Assembly: GCA_013350335.1 (NCBI GenBank)
Contig: CM023534.1
Location: 22,959,302 to 23,023,301 of the forward strand
Direction: 5' to 3'
Source of the DNA: Chimonanthus salicifolius
Lineage: Eukaryota > Streptophyta > Magnoliopsida > Laurales > Calycanthaceae
DNA: 64,000 nt
The number at the start of each line of letters is the position of its first letter. Within the stretch, counting starts at the first letter, position 1. The notes below the pieces were generated by a model. It saw only the letters and a list, made by a program, of their open reading frames with translations. It was not told the origin of the DNA and did not search any database. The translations under genes were made by a program, and so were the position numbers. Below are positions 57,350-64,000 of the stretch, piece after piece.

Positions 57350-57833
57350 TCCAATCAAGCTCATAGAAAAAAAGACCTCAGAGTCTAAGTTGTTTATTCC
57401 CAATTTAGTGAAAAGATCCGCAACCCCATTTTGCTGTACGACTCACTTGAGCAAAAGAAATATCCATTCCCAAAGACAAGTCTCTAATCTCTTTGGCAAT
57501 GGTGATCAGCTTCCACAGGGGACGTTTAAGTCCCTTGGCCCATTTAATTGCATTTGCTGAGTCCCCTTCTATAACTAGTGGACCATGCCCAAAGACTTTC
57601 CAAATGGACAACGCCCTCCTAATACTAAGTAGTTCTGCCTCATGTGAGTCCCTAATCCCCACCTCTTTTGAAAAGACCAGAGACGTTTCTCCCATGCTAT
57701 CCCTAAGCATTCCTCCTATCCCAGTTGGTCCCGACTTTCCTCTATCAGCACCATCAACATTAAATTTAATAACACCATTTGGGAGAGGAGCCCAAGTTGC
57801 CATTGTCGCCAGTTTTCTAGTTACTCCACTCAT
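57350..57833 (-). pseudogene. LINE RNase H domain
   Basis: WAPLPNGVIKFNVDGADRG and SGPTGIGGMLRDSMGE give the first catalytic Asp region. DSHEAELLSIRRAL has the Glu and GPLVIEGDSANAIKWA the next Asp, all as in plant LINE RNase H. At about 57424-57428 an extra A in GCAAAATGGGG shifts the frame. Past it, NGVADLFTKLGINNLDSEVF restores the expected VAD..(A/T)K end. Apart from this shift the domain is well preserved. Confidence 0.85.
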
Positions 57834-58023
57834 ATAACCCTCCTATGTGGGCAAGAAATCTATAGGTTTGAGTCCCTTGAAGTCTTTCCCCGAAAGAAGC
57901 CATTGTACAGAACCTGCATTTGGCCAACTGGAAGAGGTCGTTGACTTCACTTGACTTTCCTTCAAAAATTCTTAAATTTCTCTCTTTCTACAAGGTCCAA
58001 AGGATTTTGGCTGAAACTGTATT

Positions 58024-58345
58024 CTAGGCTGCCTTCTTCCTAGAACTAAATCTTGACAACACCCACGACTCCACAACCCCAACACAACTTACCCCAAACA
58101 CCCAAGCAGCCTCAAAGAGACTTGCAAAGTTTAACCAGAGGTTCCTAGCAATAGGCCACCTAACAAAAAGATGATCAACATCCTCCTCAAGATGACCGCA
58201 CATGGGGCAACTAAGATCCTCTCCGTCTCTCATCAAACCCCTTCATTTAAGATTCATTTTGGTAAGGATCTTACCTTTCAGTGCACACCACACAGATGCT
58301 TGGACCCTCAGGGGGCCAACCCATTCCAGGCTATTCTAGGTGTTG
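58024..58345 (-). pseudogene. LINE RVT zinc-binding region
   Basis: EWVGPLRVQASVWCALKGKI and LTKMNL are followed by a TAA, then RGLMRDGEDLSCPMCGHLEE and DVDHLFVRWPIARNLW. This is the CPxCG..E..DHLF pattern of the RVT zinc-binding domain, but the final Cys (normally HLFxxC) is Trp here. Confidence 0.8.
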
Positions 58346-58350
58346 TGTTT

Positions 58351-60193
58351 ACATTGTTTTGTTGCCTCAAGAATAATTCTACCATTAACTTTACAGAAAA
58401 TGAGCCCGAAGAATCTCCTGTTCAGACAAGTTCATTCTCTTCACTTAAAAAGATAGGGAATTCCTCCACTGGGTTAAGAGGTCCACCTGGCTCCTAGTCT
58501 CAAATGATCTAAATTCCCTTATGAAGTCTAGGATCCAAGAAACGTTTTATAATTGTTGAAACCGTAAAAGCAAAAATATGATTCTTTTAAATTGATAATT
58601 AACATTTTCCCTGATCTTATCCACCAGTTGGAATACATCAATCAGACAGTTCAAATTGAACTTTGCAACTTTTGTATTGTTTTCTACCAACCATGGCCAC
58701 CCCCCTTTCCACCACATTCAGCCAGATGACAACTCCATGAAGTTGTTCACACAGATGGGCCAAGCAACCAGATTAAGCTCAGAGACTGACTCCAATCCAT
58801 TGCACTTGAGGGTCCATTGCTTGGTTGATCACCGTTGGGTACAGTGGCTACATGTAGGAGGATGGGAATCACTCTTTAAAACAGCTATATATTGGATAGA
58901 GAACTGCTTGTATAAACTATCAAATGTTTTAATAGCTTCCCAAGTCACTGGCAAAATAGCAACGGTTCATGTAAGGAAAAATCTGATCAGCAGAAATGTC
59001 CCAAAAGTTTTGTGTACGGTTGCGCATCAAAGTTAATGGCAGATTACGTGGACTATGAGATCTTCCAACCTTTTGTGCCAACAGTCCTGTATTCAAGGAC
59101 CAGTCAAGCATGAAATATGATTCTACAGGAGACATTTAGTCAGACATGTCCATTCCCAGCACTCATTTGGCCTATGGGTTTATTACAAATCTGAACCAAC
59201 AATGAAGTGGATTCCATATTTTTGTGAAAATTTGAGATTTAAAAATCTTCAAATAAAACATTATGGTTAACTATTTGAATCCTCCATTGGGTCCTTGCCT
59301 CTTTCGAAAACCTCATGATTCTTCGAATTCTTTCAGTGAATCTTATAATTTAATATTTGAATCATATGACTTCACAAAGTTCATTGTACCGTCATAAGCC
59401 AGGATCATTGTTCTGTGGAGGGACCAACAAAGTTTCTAACTTTTATTATATTTAGTTTTACTATTCAATGTTTCCTTAAGATTTTTAAAGCCCAAAAAGC
59501 ATTTTCTGATGTCCTAGTTGTAGTGGACAATCATGACAAAGGTCAATCAGGCAGTCTTAGAATTGAACAGGTACAAAGTAATAATTAGAAGCCAAGATGA
59601 AATAAACAATTGAGGATCCGATTAAGATATAACCAATAGGATGGCTATGTGGTGAGCTAAATGTAAGAAAGCTAGAAGGGTATCATGTAATAAAAGAGCT
59701 TGATGTTAGTTAAAGGGACAATTCAATTATAAGATTTTCAATGATTTATGGAGCGGGGTGCTAGGCAATGAGGAAAAGACAAGTAACCAATGTAACAGTA
59801 ACAAAGACGTGTATACTAAGAGGGATGAATGAAAAGAATTGAAAGAGAGAATTAGGAATGACCCCATGAAAGAGACCTTGAGAGCATCCCCAATAGATAT
59901 GAAAATAAGGCAAGTCACTTAAGGTGGCTTAGGCACCATGTAGTAGACCAAAATAGCCAACATGCGAAAAAAGGAAGGTCATAAGTAGAGGCCATTAAAA
60001 ACATAGATTAAATGGATAAAAATAGGAACGTGGATATACTTTCATGTGGCACATGGCTTTGATGGAAACAACTTGAAGATCCCATGTCTAAACCCAAATG
60101 TATTTCTTGGGCGGTTTATCTCAAGGGGTACAAGTATATTTCTAAGTGTGCCTTGACGTCAGTTAAAGGGTTGTCTTTAGTTCTCCTTTAATA
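58351..60193. other. Spacer, possibly decayed LINE upstream sequence
   Basis: The part next to the LINE (to about 59100) may be its reverse transcriptase region decayed beyond recognition. The rest is AT-rich, with no gene. Confidence 0.35.
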
Positions 60194-60200
60194 CGTGTTA

Positions 60201-60759
60201 TATTGTTGTTAAATTCTTACAATATATGATTCGTATCTTACGATTCATATGATATGATAAAAGAAACGATTCGTATCTTACGATTCATATGATATGATAA
60301 AAGCAACGATTCGTATTTATTAACAAATCTTACGATTCCTATAAATAATAGAATTATGAGGTTATTAGAAATGTGAAAGCATGAAACATTTTGTTTTAAT
60401 GGCTTTTAAGGCTTTGAATTGATAGGCACACAAAGACCTTTTGGTTTTTTGGAGGCATTTTAGTTCATTATTGACTTTTCACATTATAGTTGGATTATAC
60501 ACTAGTATTTTACTTTTGGGAATTAGAGAATTGAAATTTGAGCTCTAATGACCTAAATATATAATATTCACTTAATATTGAAAGAAAGTTGGTGAATTTC
60601 TTATATTATTACCTTTTAGATATATTTTATGTTATTTCATATATTTATTAATTTTTAGAAAAAAATTAATGAATCTTATGATTCTATGGTTTATGAAACA
60701 TGATTTGCAGTTTAGGATGTATAACGATTTTACGACACGATTCGATTTTCACAACATTG
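60201..60759. mobile_element. hAT-like MITE, copy 2 of a two-copy family (inverted)
   Basis: Reverse complement of the family member at 1897-2400 along its whole length. The right end CACAACATTG is followed by CGTGTTAC, and the left end is preceded by CGTGTTAT, 7 of 8 identical. Near its left end the phrase ACGATTCATATGATATGATA is tandemly repeated (about 60225-60310). Confidence 0.7.
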
Positions 60760-60767
60760 CGTGTTAC

Positions 60768-62840
60768 AGTGCCATGAAATTAGTACTTAGCATTTCATGT
60801 CAATGTCACAAGCACTGATCTGTGAGTTGTGCAAGTTTTCATCAACGCAACATGTGGCAGTGGATAAGGTCTCCAATCCAGACCAAACCACAAAAAGTGT
60901 CACCCATGTGCCAAATAACAAAATATTAACTTCATGAAACACATAGAACCATGTGATTCCTGAAGCATGAATATATGGCTGAAACAAGATCATCACAACT
61001 GTCTACTTCATTTGACTTAATCTTGTTAGTAGAATTTTTTCATGAGAGTATAAGAATGATAGTTTATATTTGGCATACCCAAAATGCCTTTTTTATTTGA
61101 AAATTTCTTGTGTACATTCAAAAGTATCATATCAATAGGTATTTTTGTTAAATGAATTAAAAAAAAAAAAGATCTATGTAATTGGCTCTTATCCTGCTTA
61201 ATGCCTGAAAAAACCCACATGGTGCATGGGAGAAACCCTTCTTTTAATTTGGTGGAACTAGTGAATTCATACACTCCCACTTGTCACATAATGAAAATCA
61301 AGTAACCAGATCTTGTAACTCATCTAGACCGTATGCAAAGCAAGGTGGGACTTCTCCTACGTTAAAGATGAAGTAGAAGAAGAAGATAAGCGTAGCAGCA
61401 TAAGGAGGAGGAGGAGGCAAGAATTAAAAGAAATTGATGCCAGAGAAATTGATTATTGTTAAGAACCTGGAAATAATAAAGATAAGCATTCAACCAAAAG
61501 AAAAAAATAGAGTTTCATATATCCAACACCCAACAACAAGAAAGACCGGAATCCAAGAATTCTACAAATTAAATTGACTGATTGGATCAAAGCATGAAAA
61601 CTGAAACGTAATCATACAAATGAAAGAATGAGATGGTATCTGAAAAAGCTTACCAGTTATTTGTCCTCTCCAAACAGAGCCGAAAGGAAGACTTGGGGAA
61701 ATTGGATTTTCGAAGAGAGAAAAATAGCAGAGATTCGGACCATTCGGTTGGTATCAATAACATCACCCGTAGCATACACCGCAGGATCACGAATTCAATG
61801 CTATTCCTGCGGCGAAAGCTCTAACATGACGTTGCGAGTCAGGGTTTATGGTGACTCATTTTTTTGTTTTAATTTCACTAATAATTATTAATTTATTGGT
61901 CACAAATTTTTAACAGAATAATTTAAGGGTAGTAAGTTTTGCACCACACGTACTCCTTAAAATAAAATTTCAATTTTACTCTTACTTTCCTCCTCCACTC
62001 TTTTCCAAAAGCAAAGACAAAATTAGAATTTTATTTTAAAGGAGTGCTAGAGAAAATGGTAGTGGAAAAATCACTATCCTAAATTAAATCAGGTTAATAT
62101 ACTGATATAAGAAATAAATTTCATTTAAATGTTTCCCTACTTTAAATATCTATTTTATTTGGTCTAAATTAAGGTAACTATCACCCAAGTTTATTTCATC
62201 ACCAAATGTCATTTTAGTACTTGTCACTCAATTTATGTTATCTTAGCATTTTTATTAGTACAAATGTACAATCTTGAATCTAATCCTCTCTGACCTACCA
62301 TTTGTAAATTGCACCCATATTCAATTTCACATTAATTTGAATTTTAAAATGAATTGATCTCATCCAATGAATTTTCATCGTTAGATAAATATGAGATTTT
62401 GAGTTATGTGTAAAAACATGACTTCTCTTATCCAATTAAAATGAAATGATAAGAACCGTATACAAATGCAAGACTTTTAAATCCACATATTCATGTGGCC
62501 CCAAGTGGGGGCCATAAGACTATTTTCACAAAACTTTTGTACAAACTCATTTCTTAGAGATTCTTGTCCATTTTGCCCTTCGAATTGGCTCGCCGAATCA
62601 CTGACCCTTCCACAAAGTATAAATTGGCTCATTGACTGGCTAACTGAAATTTATCTAAATGAAAATATTTTTTTCATATAGAACATCAAATTAGATCACT
62701 GATCGGATCACTGATTTTTTTTTAAATGCTTTCGTACGACATTGAAAGGGTAAGATGGATAATACTTTAAATTTCGTTTATCATTAAATAAAATATCCGT
62801 GAAAGAATCGCTACCGGAACACGATAAAGCTAAAAAAAAA
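60768..62840. other. Spacer, possible untranslated first exon on the minus strand
   Basis: Around 61640-61830 base composition is more balanced and the minus strand shows a donor-like ACTG then GTAAGC at about 61650. It could be the first non-coding exon of an unseen gene, but no coding exon was found to its left. A GGAGGAGGAGGAGG run lies near 61403-61417. The rest is AT-rich. Confidence 0.3.
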
Positions 62841-62846
62841 AGGGGC

Positions 62847-63835
62847 TTGGATCAACTTCATATAACGATTCTAATCATGGATTGCACTTAATGAGATTGT
62901 ACTCCAATCGTAACCACCCAATCCTATGTGTGTGTGGCTGACAACTCTTATATGACTTTTCAATATGTTAAAAAGCTATCTGTCATATTTATAAGATGCA
63001 ATTAGACAATCCCATTGAAAGAAGTTTGTCATTGGATGGATTTTCCGATGATTATTTTTTGTTTAATTTTAAGAGTTAATGACATTTATTATGTTTGTTT
63101 TACTAGTGATAATCATCACTCAATTATACAAGCATCTATACCTATTTTCTTTAAAATTTCAAATTATATTCGACATGGTAACCAAAGTTAGATTTTGACC
63201 AATTCATATCAACTTTTTCATATACAGACCCATATTCATATATTCTATCAAATACGAATATAAATGCAGATGAATTAAAAAGAGCTTGACAAAACTTTAA
63301 AAAAAAAATCTGAATTTCTTTTAAAAAAATGCAGTTAATAAACTTCTTATAATGGCTCTAATCATGAATTGAATTTAATGAAATTGCATTGCAATCTTAA
63401 TCACTCAATCAATCCCCTTTTGTAGGTGAGTTTCACATGAATGTCTCACTATAAAAGCACTTTATGAACGTTTGGTTGAATGCTTTTATAAAATTTATAA
63501 ATGCAAGGAGACAATCTCCATTGAAATAAGTTTGTTATTGGATGGATTTTCATATTACCTATTTTGTACATGGTTATTTTTTATTTATTTTTAAAAGTAA
63601 ATGACATTTAGGACGTTTGTTTCACTCAATGGTAATTATCACTCAAATGTAGCACCTACGCCCATATTATTTAAAAATGGCATTGTAAATTAATTGAAAT
63701 GCTATTATATTCATGTTAGAAATGTTGGAAAATAGGGAAAGAAAAAGAAAAAGAAAATAAACCAATGTCAATTTTTTTTTTAAATTGTAACCAAGGTTAT
63801 ATTTTGACCAATTCATATCAACTTTTTCATATATA
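62847..63835 (+). repeat. Two diverged direct repeats of about 400-500 bp
   Basis: The stretch 62847-63245 recurs at about 63330-63835. Both run through CTAATCATG, TTGGATGGATTTTC, TAATGACATTTA, GTTTGTTT and ATTTTGACCAATTCATATCA then ACTTTTTCATATA. The second copy has an extra insert (about 63670-63770) with a GAAAAAGAAAAAGAAAA tract. It is non-coding. Identity is modest, so the duplication is old or the two are members of a repeat family that inserted side by side. Confidence 0.65.
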
Positions 63836-64000
63836 TTTTGTACCCAGAAATCAAATGAATGTAGGGGTGTTATGCTTCGATGCCATTTGACCAATTATAT
63901 CACTTATCTCATGAATTATGAGTATATTGTCACGGACGTAGCAAATCATCTCTTAGATTATAACTTGTGTGGCACTCATTTATGCTTTCTTTGCTAAATG

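Larger units (their letters stand above)
57209..58350 (-). mobile_element. LINE 3' portion (zinc-binding and RNase H region)
   Basis: The minus strand encodes the C-terminal half of a plant L1-type LINE ORF2: the RVT zinc-binding region followed by RNase H. It then has an untranslated tail ending near TTTTTAATGAAATC. The reverse transcriptase and endonuclease are not found upstream (58350-59100), so it is truncated. Confidence 0.8.

Noticed and set aside
61628..61891. Plus-strand 87-codon frame
   Set aside because: No motif beyond a chance CYSCG. The minus strand looks more like an untranslated exon with a donor site, but that too is unproven.
1..64000. tRNA or rRNA genes
   Set aside because: Only SINE-type A and B boxes were found. 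No complete cloverleaf or ribosomal sequence was recognised by eye.

Overview
The window is nuclear DNA from a flowering plant. It has GT-AG introns, plant-specific gene families and several generations of plant transposons, and it shows no operon-like coding and no bacterial signals. Few genes sit among many repeats, and one intron is about 9 kb, so the genome is probably medium to large. Nothing here fixes the species. Gene sequences fit an angiosperm outside the grasses.

Five host genes can be supported. Two exons of a ceramide synthase of the LAG1/LOH class lie on the minus strand (exon 1 at 13861-13998, exon 2 at 4666-4892) and the gene runs off the left edge. A GLUTAMINE DUMPER-like gene lies at 37845-38141 (+), a SOB FIVE-LIKE (SOFL) gene at 49896-50345 (+), and an intact, intronless 6-phosphogluconate dehydrogenase with a peroxisomal-type C terminus at 52645-54114 (-). 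A fifth locus, 24345-24866, is an inverted duplication of a coding fragment that I cannot name. The genes look functionally unrelated: sphingolipid synthesis, amino-acid export, cytokinin-linked growth and the oxidative pentose phosphate pathway.

Layout. Positions 1-16 kb are the ceramide synthase with small elements in its introns. Intron 1 holds a Ty3/gypsy-type element (6241-13343) whose 5' LTR was split by another retroelement, now a solo LTR (6871-9278). Positions 16-22 kb hold a solo LTR inside a SINE, then a large palindromic DNA element (20258-21421). Positions 22-30 kb hold two 1.1-kb direct repeats, each with the same SINE, LINE and TRIM arrangement, flanking an inverted gene fragment and a broken Ty1/copia element. 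Positions 30-37 kb hold a Stowaway-like MITE, a hAT-type element, a TRIM and a 3.37-kb PIF/Harbinger element with both of its genes broken. Positions 37-46 kb hold the GLUTAMINE DUMPER gene, a 2.9-kb solo LTR and an internally deleted, inverted copy of the Harbinger. Positions 46-64 kb hold the SOFL and 6PGDH genes among LINE, SINE, TRIM and hAT remnants.

Many element boundaries were placed by reading target-site duplications directly: AAATC, ATACC, TTA, TAA, CCTAGGAG, GGGTAAGAC, GTCATAACC and others. Element classes rest on motifs and termini, not on database searches. Every boundary is my own reading and may be off by a few bases.
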